A stretch of DNA of 64,000 nucleotides from Streptomyces sulfonofaciens. Its GTDB lineage: Bacteria > Actinomycetota > Actinomycetes > Streptomycetales > Streptomycetaceae. Location of the stretch: the NCBI RefSeq assembly GCF_014656295.1, contig NZ_BNCD01000007.1, positions 248,001 through 312,000 of the forward strand, read 5' to 3'. Numbering within the stretch: position 1 is the stretch's first letter; each line of letters starts with the position of its first letter. Below are positions 27,103-35,711 of this stretch, piece after piece. The notes beneath the pieces were generated by a model, which worked only from the letters and a program-made list of their open reading frames with translations, made no database searches and was not told where the DNA came from. The position numbers and the translations under genes were made by a program.

Positions 27103-29280
27103 ATGGTGACCGACGGAGCCGCGGGGGGCGGGGGGCGCCCGGGCGGCGGCAACACCCGTGTCCTGGCGGACCGGTACCGCCTGGAGGCACAACTCGGCCG
27201 GGGCGGCATGGGCGTGGTGTGGCGCGCCACCGACCAACTGCTGGGGCGTCAGGTCGCCGTCAAGGAGGTCGCACTCGACCTCGGTGACGCCCTGTCCGCC
27301 GACGATGCGCGGGTGCAGCGGGAACGCGCCCTGCGTGAGGCGCGTGCGCTGGCCCAGCTCGGCCATCCGCACATCATCAGCGTGCACGACGTGGTGGAGG
27401 CCGACGACCGGCCGTACATCGTCATGGAGTTGGTCGACGGCCCTTCGCTCGCCGAGCGGATCGCCCGGACGGGCCCCGTCGACACCCGCGAGGCCGCGCG
27501 GATCGGTATCGCGCTGCTGGGCGCGCTGCGCAAGGCCCATGAGTCCGGAGTGCTGCACCGGGATCTGAAACCGGCCAATGTCCTGCTGGAGTCCGGCACC
27601 GGCCGCGTGGTGCTCACCGACTTCGGCACGGCACACCTCACCGGGGCCACCACGTTGACCGAGGCCGGGTCGTTCATGGGCTCGCCGGAGTACACGGCGC
27701 CGGAGCGGATGTCCGGGGTGCGTACGGGCCCGGAGTCGGACCTGTGGTCGCTGGGCGCGCTGTTGTGCGCGGCGGTCAGCGGGATCTCGCCGTTCCACCG
27801 CGACTCACTGGGCGGCGTGCTGCACGCGGTGGTCTCCGACGAGATCAGGACACCGGCGCAGGCCGGCCCGCTGCTGCCGGTGATCTGGGGGCTGCTGGAG
27901 CGCGACCCGGACCGGCGGCTCGACGCGGCCGAGGCCGAGCGGATGCTGCGCGGGTACGCCGACACGGGCCGTGTTCCGGCGCCGCGCGGTGCCTCGGTGC
28001 CGGGTGGCACCGGTGCGGCGCGGACGCGCTGGGCGCCGCGGGTCGCCCGGCTTCCGCACCTGCCGAGCCGAGGGGCGGCGCGACTGCCGCGCGTACCACG
28101 GCTGCCGCACCGGGCCTCCCGCCGCGGTACGCCGCGGTCCCCCGCGCCCGCGCCTCCGGACCGGCCGTCCCCCGGCCGGCCGCCCTCGGAGCAGCCGCCC
28201 TCGGAGCAGCCGCCCCTGAGCCCCCCGCCTGCCGACCAGGTCCCCCCGGCCCAGGACCGGCGGACCGGGGCCCCCGATCCGGCGCCGTCCCCCCGGGGCC
28301 CGGCGGCGCCGGGCGCGGAGCAGCCGCCCGAGGCGGCAGGCCGTGACGGCGGGTCCGTGGGCGGCGGGGGCGGAGCCGCCGGTCCGGGGGCCGTCCGCCC
28401 GGCGGGCGGAGGCGCCGGCCAGGGCCCTGGTGCGGGGAGCGCGGGCCGGACGGGCGGCGAGCGGCCCGACCACACCTTCGCGCCGCACGACCGGCCCCCC
28501 GCCCCTGCCGATCACCCCGTACCGCTTCCCGACCGCACCTCCGCGCCGGCCGACCACACCTCCGCGCCGGCCGGCCGCGGCCCCGCCCCGGCGGGCGGCA
28601 CGCCGTCCGCCGACGGAGGGACGTCCGGGCCCACGGAGCACCCCTCCGGTGAGCACTGGCCCTCCGCCGAGACGGGTCCCTGGCCACCGGCCGAGGCGGA
28701 ACCCTGGTCGGCGCCGGCGGCCGACACCGGCTCCGGGCGCCCCGGGGGCGGGAGGACCGGCCGCCGTGCCGGGCCCTTCGAACCGCGACCGCCGGCCGTG
28801 CCGTGGACGCGGTCGCGCACGTCCGCCGACACCGGCCCGAGGACCTCTCCCGGCGCCGTGCCCGGGTCGGGTCCGGTTGCCCGAGCGTGGTCAGGACGGC
28901 CCTACGCGCCGGGGTCCGGAGCGTCCGCCGGAGCCGACGGGGGCACGTCGGCGACCGGGGCGCCGCCGTGGCCGGCGGGCTCGAAGCGGCGCCTGCGCAC
29001 CCTGCTGATCGTCATCGCCCTGGTCGCGGGTGTGGCGGGTGCCGGGATGTCCGCGGTCGCCCTGCTGGCGAAGGGAAGCGGCACCGGGCAGCACGGGCCG
29101 GTGAGTCCGGCACCGGCGACCCCCGTGCCCGGCCCGACCTCGCCCGGGCCCGCCCCGAGCGGATCCGCACCGGCCCCGAGCAGGTCCACCCCGCCGCCGC
29201 CCCCCTCGTCCCGGCCCGGCGCGACGACCGGGTCCAGGCCCGCGTCCCCGCCGTTCCACCCGCCCGGCACGGCGTCCTAA
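27103..29280 (+). CDS. Membrane Ser/Thr protein kinase 4, no folded ectodomain
   Basis: 725 residues. Kinase domain at ~25-290 with GRGGMGVVW, VAVKEVA, HRDLKPAN and DFGTAHL (DFGT rather than the DFGI of its neighbours). A ~330-residue Pro/Ala/Arg-rich linker holds repeats such as PPSEQPPSEQPP and SAPADHTSAPA. One membrane helix (LLIVIALVAGVAGAGMSAVA, ~630-652) is followed by only ~75 residues of Pro/Ser/Ala-rich outer tail. Unlike the other four proteins it lacks the GWxR-type outer domain, so it may sense the wall through the extended tail or partner with another kinase. ATG 27103 is preferred; ribosome-binding support is weak. Confidence 0.9.
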   Translation: MVTDGAAGGGGRPGGGNTRVLADRYRLEAQLGRGGMGVVWRATDQLLGRQVAVKEVALDLGDALSADDARVQRERALREARALAQLGHPHIISVHDVVEADDRPYIVMELVDGPSLAERIARTGPVDTREAARIGIALLGALRKAHESGVLHRDLKPANVLLESGTGRVVLTDFGTAHLTGATTLTEAGSFMGSPEYTAPERMSGVRTGPESDLWSLGALLCAAVSGISPFHRDSLGGVLHAVVSDEIRTPAQAGPLLPVIWGLLERDPDRRLDAAEAERMLRGYADTGRVPAPRGASVPGGTGAARTRWAPRVARLPHLPSRGAARLPRVPRLPHRASRRGTPRSPAPAPPDRPSPGRPPSEQPPSEQPPLSPPPADQVPPAQDRRTGAPDPAPSPRGPAAPGAEQPPEAAGRDGGSVGGGGGAAGPGAVRPAGGGAGQGPGAGSAGRTGGERPDHTFAPHDRPPAPADHPVPLPDRTSAPADHTSAPAGRGPAPAGGTPSADGGTSGPTEHPSGEHWPSAETGPWPPAEAEPWSAPAADTGSGRPGGGRTGRRAGPFEPRPPAVPWTRSRTSADTGPRTSPGAVPGSGPVARAWSGRPYAPGSGASAGADGGTSATGAPPWPAGSKRRLRTLLIVIALVAGVAGAGMSAVALLAKGSGTGQHGPVSPAPATPVPGPTSPGPAPSGSAPAPSRSTPPPPPSSRPGATTGSRPASPPFHPPGTAS

Positions 29281-29831
29281 GGCACCGCGTCCCGCCCGGC
29301 CGCCGTTCCCGGCCCGCGGTGTCCACGCGACGGCCCCGATGGCCGTTCCCCGCCCGTGTCCGATCCGGCCCGTGTCGATCCGGCCCGTGTCCGATCCGGT
29401 GTGTCCGGTCCGGCCCGTGTGCGGTTCCGGCCCGTGTCTGTTCCCGGCCTGTTCCCGGCCGTGTCCGTTCCCGGCCGTGTCCGTTCCCGATGGGTGCTCG
29501 CCCCGGCGGTCCGCCGCGCCGCTTCCCACGCCGACCGTCGCCGTGTGCCCGTCGTACCCCTCGCGCACCATCGGCTGCCTCGTTCCGGACGAGCGCCGTC
29601 CCGCCGCCACGAGCCGCGGTTCCGTGCACGCCGTGGCACTTCGCTGCCTCCGTTGGTCGGTCCCGCGCCGTCGTGGCTTGCCGCCGTTCGTGGCTTCGTC
29701 CGCGTGGTGGTGTCCCGCCCCGTTCGCCGCTCCGGCCGCGCCGTTGGGCCCCGGCCCGTTCTTTGTCACGGTGTTGCATCTGCTCAGGGGCCGGGTGGAA
29801 ATCCGCAGGTGCCGATCGCCAGGATGTGACC
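29281..29831. repeat. 551-bp spacer with degenerate CGGCCCGTGTCCGATC-type repeats
   Basis: No gene. From about 29351 to 29490, words close to CCGGCCCGTGTCCGATC and CCCGGCCGTGTCCGTTC repeat every 14-18 bp with drift. This looks like an old tandem array. The right part presumably holds the kinase 5 promoter. Confidence 0.65.
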
Positions 29832-31694
29832 ATGACGAACGATGGGGGACAGCCGAACGAGCCCACCAGCTACGGGCTCAGGCCGCCGCAGACCCCGCCT
29901 GGACCGTCGGTGCCGGGCCAGGGCGCGTACGAGCCCACGCAGGCTGTGACCGGCAGGGCCGACGGGGTCGGCGACGACCAGGGCGCCCCCGCACAAGATC
30001 CCTCACAACGTCCCGCACGAGGCCCCGTGCAAATTCCCGCACAAGGCCCCGTGCAAATTCCCGCGCGGGACCACGCCGGTCACCCGGGCACCCACGGCCA
30101 GGGGGCGGCCAACCGCGGCGCAGTCCCGCCGGCCCCGGGCGCGCGGCCCGGGAATCCCGCGCCCTTCGCCCCGTTCGCGCCGGACAGCCCGTCCCCCTCC
30201 GCCCCGGCGCCCGCCGGCGGCCCTCTCATCGGCGGCCGCTACCAACTGCTGTCCCGCCTCGGCCACGGCGGCATGGGCACCGTCTGGCACGCCCGTGACG
30301 TCGTCGTGGACCGCGAGGTGGCGATCAAGGAGCCGCGGTTGCCCGCCGAGCTGCACGAGGCCGAGCGGCGGACCGCGTACGAGCGTATGCAGCGCGAGGC
30401 GCGCGCGGCGGCGAGGATCGACCACCCGTCCGTGGTCACCGTGCACGACGTGGTGGTCGAGGACGGCAGGCCGTGGGTGGTCATGGAGCTGGTGCGGGGG
30501 CAGTCGCTCGGTGCCCGGTTGCAGGAGGGCACCCTTGACCCGCGCGAGGCCGCCCGGATCGGCCTCGCGGTGGTCGGCGCGCTCCGGGCCGCCCACGACG
30601 CGGGTGTCCTGCACCGCGACGTCAAGCCCGAGAACATCCTCCTCGGCCGCGGCGACCGGGTCGTGCTGACCGACTTCGGCATCGCGCAGGTGGAGGGGGA
30701 GCAGCGGCTCACCGAGACGGGCGCCTTCGTCGGCTCGCCGGAGTTCATCTCGCCGGAGCGGGTGCTCGGCCAGCGACCCGGTCCCGCCGCCGACCTGTGG
30801 TCCCTGGGCGTCGTGCTGTACGCGGCCGTGGAGGGGATGTCGCCGTTCCGCCGCTCGCACACCCCGGCCACGCTCCAGGCGGTGCTCTCCGCCGAGCCGC
30901 AGGCGCCCGCGCGGGCGGCCGGACCGCTGGCCATGGTGATCATGCAACTGCTCCGCAAGGACCCGATGGCCCGCCCGCCGGCCGCCGAGGTCCGCCAGGC
31001 CCTCGATGCCGTGGCGCACCCGGCGCAGGCGCCGACCCGCCCGCTCCTCCCGGACGGCGGGGCCGGAAACCGCTGGGTGCCGCCGGTGCTCCAGGGCAGC
31101 CGCAGGGCCCGGTACGGCCTGGGCGCGGGCGTCCTCGTCGTGGCGCTCGCGCTCGTCCTGCTGCTGGTGGACCCGTTCCGGGGCAACGAGTTGCCCAAGG
31201 GGTGGGAGGTGCGGCCGGAGCGGGAGGTCGTGGGGGCGTCGCTCGCGGTGCCCTCGGACTACCGGCGCGTCGAGAACGACGACGGCGACGGCGTCTCGTT
31301 CCACGACCCCAGCGCCGTCTTCGACGTCTCCCTCACGCGGACCGACAACGCGGAGTCCGACGACCCCGTCGCGCCCACGGGCGACGCCTGGACGAAGTAC
31401 TACGAGGCCGGCGGCAAGGACGGCACGGAGTTCAAGCCCGTGCGGGTGTCGAGCTCGAAGACCGCCTACCGCGGGCAGAAGGCGTACGAGACGACGCTGA
31501 CCTACACGGACTACGTGGCCACCGGCGACGACCCCGTGCGGCACTACCGCCACCAGCTCGTCGTGCCGCGGGGCGGGAACAGCCGGGAGTACTGGCGGCT
31601 CGAGGTCGACATGCCCGCGGACGGCTGGGCGCACCCGATCGGCGAGCAGTTGTACCGGGACGTCGTCGCGCACCTGGACCTCGACGGGCTCTAG
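29832..31694 (+). CDS. Membrane Ser/Thr protein kinase 5 with extracellular domain
   Basis: 620 residues. The kinase domain is not N-terminal: ~130 residues of Pro/Gln/Ala-rich sequence precede GGRYQLLSRLGHGGMGTVW. The core is intact (VAIKEPR, HRDVKPEN, DFGIAQV). The N-terminal region has a 24-bp duplication encoding GPVQIPA twice. A membrane helix (LGAGVLVVALALVLLLVD, ~428-447) and an outer domain of ~170 residues (VVGASLAVPSDYRRVEND onward) follow. ATG 29832 is the first codon after AGGA and well ahead of the fold. Last gene of the kinase array; aldehyde dehydrogenase follows 131 bp later. Confidence 0.92.
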   Translation: MTNDGGQPNEPTSYGLRPPQTPPGPSVPGQGAYEPTQAVTGRADGVGDDQGAPAQDPSQRPARGPVQIPAQGPVQIPARDHAGHPGTHGQGAANRGAVPPAPGARPGNPAPFAPFAPDSPSPSAPAPAGGPLIGGRYQLLSRLGHGGMGTVWHARDVVVDREVAIKEPRLPAELHEAERRTAYERMQREARAAARIDHPSVVTVHDVVVEDGRPWVVMELVRGQSLGARLQEGTLDPREAARIGLAVVGALRAAHDAGVLHRDVKPENILLGRGDRVVLTDFGIAQVEGEQRLTETGAFVGSPEFISPERVLGQRPGPAADLWSLGVVLYAAVEGMSPFRRSHTPATLQAVLSAEPQAPARAAGPLAMVIMQLLRKDPMARPPAAEVRQALDAVAHPAQAPTRPLLPDGGAGNRWVPPVLQGSRRARYGLGAGVLVVALALVLLLVDPFRGNELPKGWEVRPEREVVGASLAVPSDYRRVENDDGDGVSFHDPSAVFDVSLTRTDNAESDDPVAPTGDAWTKYYEAGGKDGTEFKPVRVSSSKTAYRGQKAYETTLTYTDYVATGDDPVRHYRHQLVVPRGGNSREYWRLEVDMPADGWAHPIGEQLYRDVVAHLDLDGL

Positions 31695-31825
31695 ACGGCA
31701 CACGGTCGCGATCCCCCAGATCAGGCCCTTTGCTGCCAGTGATCACTGGCGGAGTGTGGGTGGATGGTGAAACGTCGTTACCGACGGGTACCCAAACACA
31801 TGTCCCAGGACCTACCCTCACGCCC

Positions 31826-33493
31826 ATGACGGACTCGAAGGCCCCTGCCGCCACCCCGGATGACAAGGGCGCCCGGGGGGTCCCCGGCGCGCCGTCGCCG
31901 TCCGGGTCCGGCACCAACCCGCTCGCACCGGTGCCCGCGGGCACCAGGACGCCCGCCGACGTGGTCACGCCCGATCTCGTCGCCCGGCTCACGCGGGGCG
32001 TCGTCGGGTCGGGCAGGACGGCCTGCCACGCGCCGTTCACCGGTGAGAAGCTGGCCGATCTGCCCGAGTCCACGCCCGAGGACGTCGCGGAGGCGTTCGA
32101 GCGGGCCCGCGCCGCCCAGGCGGCCTGGGCCGCCACGCCGGTCCGCCGCCGTGCCGCCGTCCTGCTGCGCTTCCACGACCTGGTGCTGGAGCGTCAGGCC
32201 GAGGTGCTCGACCTGATCCAACTGGAGACCGGCAAGGCCAGGCTGCACGCCCACGAGGAGGTGCAGGGCGTGCTCGTCACCGCCCGGCACTACGGCCGCA
32301 AGGCCGCCTCCTACCTGCGTCCGAAGCGGCACACGGGCGCCGTGCCGACCCTGACCCGGGTCACGGAGCTGCGCCATCCACGCGGTGTGGTCGGTCAGAT
32401 CGTGCCCTGGAACTATCCGTTGGAGCTCGCCGTCGACGATGCCCTGCCCGCCTTCGTCGCGGGCAACGCCGTCGTGATGAAGCCCGACACGGAGACCGCC
32501 CTGACCGTGCTGTGGGCCCGCGAACTGCTCGTCGAGGCCGGACTGCCCGCAGAGGTGTGCCAGGTCGTGGTCGGCGAAGGGCCCGTGGTCGGGCCCGCGG
32601 TGGTGGAGCACGCGGACTACGTGTCGTTCACCGGCTCCACCCGCACCGGACGCGACGTCGCACGGCAGGCCGCGGGCCGGCTGGTCGGCGCCTCGCTCGA
32701 ACTGGGCGGCAAGAACCCGATGCTGGTCCTGCACGACGCGGACGTGGAGAAGGCCGCCGCGGGCGCCGTGCGCGCCTGCTTCTCCTCGGCCGGGCAGCTC
32801 TGCATCTCCGTCGAGCGGCTCTATGTGCACGAGGCCGTCGCGGACGCCTTCCTGGAGCGCTTCGCGGCCCGTACGAGGGCGCTGCGGCTCGGAGCCGCCC
32901 TCGCCTACGGCGCCGACATGGGATCGCTGGTGGGCGAGCGCCAGTTGGAGACGGTGACGCGGCACGTCGAGGAGGCGGTCGCCAAGGGCGCGAAGGTCGT
33001 CGCCGGGGGCGTGGCCAGGCCGGACATCGGGCCCTACTTCTACGAGCCGACCATACTCGACGGGGTCGAGGCCCCGATGGAGGTGTGCGGCGAGGAGACC
33101 TTCGGCCCGGTCGTCTCCGTCTACCGCTTCGGCGACGAGGACCAGGCTGTCGCCCTCGCCAACGCCACACCGTACGGGCTCAACGCCTCGGTGTGGACCA
33201 GGGACGGCGCCCGCGCCCGCCGGATCGCCGCCCGGCTGCGGTGCGGCAGCGTCAACATCAACGAGGGCTACGCCGCCGCGTACGGCAGCGTCCAGTCGCC
33301 GATGGGCGGGATGAAGGACTCCGGCCTCGGCCGCCGGCACGGCGCGGAGGGCATCCACAAGTACACGGAGGCCCAGACCGTGGCCCACCAGCGCATCCTG
33401 CCCATGGCACCGTCCTTCGGCATGGACGACGCCGGCTACGCGGCCTTCATGAACCGGAGCCTGCGCGTCATGAAGGCGCTCCGCCTGCGGTGA
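31826..33493 (+). CDS. NAD(P)-dependent aldehyde dehydrogenase, succinate-semialdehyde dehydrogenase-like
   Basis: 555 residues. Aldehyde dehydrogenase signatures: VPWNYPLELAVDDALPAF, FTGSTRTGR, LELGGKNPM (general base Glu) and SSAGQLCISVER with catalytic Cys326, then EETFGPVVSVY. It oxidises an aldehyde, probably succinic semialdehyde, to the acid. The first ~45 residues are a Pro/Ser/Gly extension not typical of the family, so the true start may be downstream (for example around 31962). The GMC oxidoreductase follows 66 bp later with the same orientation, suggesting a shared transcript. Confidence 0.9.
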   Translation: MTDSKAPAATPDDKGARGVPGAPSPSGSGTNPLAPVPAGTRTPADVVTPDLVARLTRGVVGSGRTACHAPFTGEKLADLPESTPEDVAEAFERARAAQAAWAATPVRRRAAVLLRFHDLVLERQAEVLDLIQLETGKARLHAHEEVQGVLVTARHYGRKAASYLRPKRHTGAVPTLTRVTELRHPRGVVGQIVPWNYPLELAVDDALPAFVAGNAVVMKPDTETALTVLWARELLVEAGLPAEVCQVVVGEGPVVGPAVVEHADYVSFTGSTRTGRDVARQAAGRLVGASLELGGKNPMLVLHDADVEKAAAGAVRACFSSAGQLCISVERLYVHEAVADAFLERFAARTRALRLGAALAYGADMGSLVGERQLETVTRHVEEAVAKGAKVVAGGVARPDIGPYFYEPTILDGVEAPMEVCGEETFGPVVSVYRFGDEDQAVALANATPYGLNASVWTRDGARARRIAARLRCGSVNINEGYAAAYGSVQSPMGGMKDSGLGRRHGAEGIHKYTEAQTVAHQRILPMAPSFGMDDAGYAAFMNRSLRVMKALRLR

Positions 33494-33559
33494 GCCGTTC
33501 CGCCTGGGGTGAGCCCTTCCGTGCGACCAGGCCCGCCCCCCGACCCACGGAGGTGCCCG

Positions 33560-35437
33560 ATGCCCCCGGTGCCAGCCGAAGGCGCGCCCACGGGCGTTGA
33601 CGCCGATGCCGATGCCGATGCCGATGCCGATGCCGACGCCGACGCACGAGCCGCGGACGCCGGAGAACCGGTCCCGGACTATGACGTCATCGTCATAGGC
33701 TCCGGCTTCGGCGGCTCGGTCAGCGCGCTCCGCCTGACCGAGAAGGGCTACCGGGTCGGCGTCCTCGAAGCCGGCCGCCGCTTCACCCCGAGCACCCTGC
33801 CCCGCAGCTCATGGGACCTCAGGAACTACCTCTGGGCGCCGTCCCTCGGCCTGTACGGCATCCAGCGCATCCACCTGCTGGGCAAGGTGATGGTGCTGGC
33901 CGGCGCGGGCGTCGGCGGCGGCTCGCTGAACTACGCCAACACCCTCTACGTGCCCCCCAGGGCGTTCTTCGACGACCCGCAGTGGAAGGACATCACGGAC
34001 TGGCAGGACGAGCTACGGCCGTACTACGACCAGGCGCAGCGGATGCTCGGCGCCCGCCTCAACCCGACGATGACGCCCTCGGACGTGCACCTGAAGGCGG
34101 TGGCCGAGGCGATGGGCGTCGGCGACTCGTTCCACATGGCCCCGGTCGGCGTGTTCTTCGGCGACGGCGACGACGCGGACGGCACGGTTGAGGCGGCGCC
34201 GGGCCGCGAGGTCCCCGACCCGTACTTCGGCGGCGCCGGCCCCGCCCGGCGGGCGTGCAGCGAGTGCGGCGAGTGCATGACGGGCTGCCGGCACGGCGCG
34301 AAGAACACCCTCACCGAGAACTACCTCTTCCTGGCGGAGCGGGCGGGCGCCGTCATCCACCCGATGACGTCGGTGGTCGCCGTCACCGAGGACACCCGCG
34401 GCGGGCTCGTCGTGCGGACCGTGCCGACGAACCGCCGCCGCAAGGGCGCGGTGCGCACCTTCCGCGCCCCGCGGGTGGTGGTCGCTGCGGGCACCTACGG
34501 CACGGGGACCCTGTTGCACCGCATGCGCGACGAGGGCCTGCTGCCAGGCGTCTCCGAGCGCCTCGGCACGCTCACCCGCACCAACTCCGAGGCCCTGGTG
34601 GGCGCGCAGACGGACGACCGCCGCTACCGCAGACGGCACCGCGGGGAGAGGGCCGACTTCACCAGGGGCGTGGCGATCACCTCGTCGATGCACCCGGACG
34701 AGCACACCCACATCGAGCCGGTCCGGTACGGCAGGGGATCGAACGCCATGGGCAGCCTGACGATCCTGCAGGTCCCGTACCGGCCCGGCGGGCGGGTGCG
34801 GGGCTGGCTGGGGAACCTGGCGCGGCACCCGTGGCTCGCGGTGCGCTCGCTGTCGAACCGGCGCTGGTCGGAGCGGACCATCATCGGACTGGTCATGCAG
34901 TCCCTCGACAACTCCCTGACCACCTACCGCAAGCCGAAGGGCCTCGGCAGAGGGCTGCTGACGGCACGCCAGGGCCATGGCGCGCCCAACCCCGGCCAGA
35001 TCCCCGAGGCGACCCGTGCCGCCTCGCTGCTCGCGGAGGAGATCAACGGCTTCGCCGGCTCCAACATTGGCGAACTGATGGGCACTCCGCTCACCGCGCA
35101 CTTCCTCGGCGGCTGCCCGATCGGCGACTCGGCGGAGACCGGCGTGATCGACCCGTACCACCGCCTCTGGGGGCATCCGGGCATCTCGGTCGTGGACGGT
35201 GCCGCCGTCTCGGCGAACCTGGGCGTCAACCCGTCGCTGACCATCACGGCCCAGGCCGAGCGCGCGATGGCGTACTGGCCGAACAAGGGCGAGGACGATC
35301 CGCGCCCCGTCCAGGGCGAGCCCTACCGGCGGCTCGCACCGGTCGCTCCCGGGTCCCCGGTCGTCCCGGCGGACGCGTTCGGCGCGCTGAAGCTGCCGTT
35401 TCTGGGGATGCCGAAGGTACCGCGCAAGGGGGAGTGA
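33560..35437 (+). CDS. GMC-family FAD oxidoreductase (cholesterol oxidase-like)
   Basis: About 625 residues. FAD motif YDVIVIGSGFGGSVSALRL near residue 40, a second conserved block MVLAGAGVGGGSLNYANTLY, a Cys-rich CSECGECMTGCRHGAKNTL that marks the actinobacterial cholesterol-oxidase-like subgroup, and a C-terminal NPSLTITAQAERAM. It oxidises an alcohol, possibly a sterol or hopanoid-like compound, with FAD. There is no signal peptide. The N-terminus contains (Asp-Ala)n from a 6-bp tandem repeat. ATG 33560 has GGAGG six bases upstream. Likely co-expressed with the aldehyde dehydrogenase. Confidence 0.9.
   Translation: MPPVPAEGAPTGVDADADADADADADADARAADAGEPVPDYDVIVIGSGFGGSVSALRLTEKGYRVGVLEAGRRFTPSTLPRSSWDLRNYLWAPSLGLYGIQRIHLLGKVMVLAGAGVGGGSLNYANTLYVPPRAFFDDPQWKDITDWQDELRPYYDQAQRMLGARLNPTMTPSDVHLKAVAEAMGVGDSFHMAPVGVFFGDGDDADGTVEAAPGREVPDPYFGGAGPARRACSECGECMTGCRHGAKNTLTENYLFLAERAGAVIHPMTSVVAVTEDTRGGLVVRTVPTNRRRKGAVRTFRAPRVVVAAGTYGTGTLLHRMRDEGLLPGVSERLGTLTRTNSEALVGAQTDDRRYRRRHRGERADFTRGVAITSSMHPDEHTHIEPVRYGRGSNAMGSLTILQVPYRPGGRVRGWLGNLARHPWLAVRSLSNRRWSERTIIGLVMQSLDNSLTTYRKPKGLGRGLLTARQGHGAPNPGQIPEATRAASLLAEEINGFAGSNIGELMGTPLTAHFLGGCPIGDSAETGVIDPYHRLWGHPGISVVDGAAVSANLGVNPSLTITAQAERAMAYWPNKGEDDPRPVQGEPYRRLAPVAPGSPVVPADAFGALKLPFLGMPKVPRKGE
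33602..33643 (+). repeat. 6-bp tandem repeat encoding Asp-Ala run
   Basis: Five GCCGAT and two GCCGAC units in the GMC oxidoreductase 5' end give a DADADA run at residues ~14-29, before the FAD domain. It is probably length-variable and functionally neutral. Confidence 0.95.
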
Positions 35438-35454
35438 GGGAGTGGCCTCGGCCC

Positions 35455-35610
35455 TGGCTATGGCCGCGGCTATGGCTTCGGGCTGGCTATGGCTTCTACT
35501 CGGCTATGGCTATGGCTTCGGCCACCGGCCGAGGGGGCAGTCGGGGCCGTTCGGACCGTTCGGCGCCGTTCGGGATGTTCGGGCCGTTCGGGGCCCAAGG
35601 AACCGGGGGA
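35455..35610. repeat. Intergenic short-word repeats (GGCTATGGC, CGTTCGGGC)
   Basis: GCTATGGC words recur between 35455 and 35520, followed by CCGTTCGG words to about 35600. They sit just after the GMC gene stop. No gene is supported. Confidence 0.7.
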
Positions 35611-35647
35611 GGCAAGGGGCGAGTGGGGGCACGGGCGGGGTGACATG

Positions 35648-35685
35648 GGAAGGACCTGCGCCCCCCTCCTGGCGCAGGTCCTTCC
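35648..35685. terminator. Bidirectional hairpin terminator between convergent genes
   Basis: GGAAGGACCTGCGCC (35648-35662) pairs perfectly with GGCGCAGGTCCTTCC (35671-35685) around an 8-base loop. It lies 26 bp beyond the stop of the surface protein gene and 210 bp beyond the GMC gene. Confidence 0.9.
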
Positions 35686-35711
35686 GTGTACCGCCGTGGG
35701 GCGGTGGTCTC

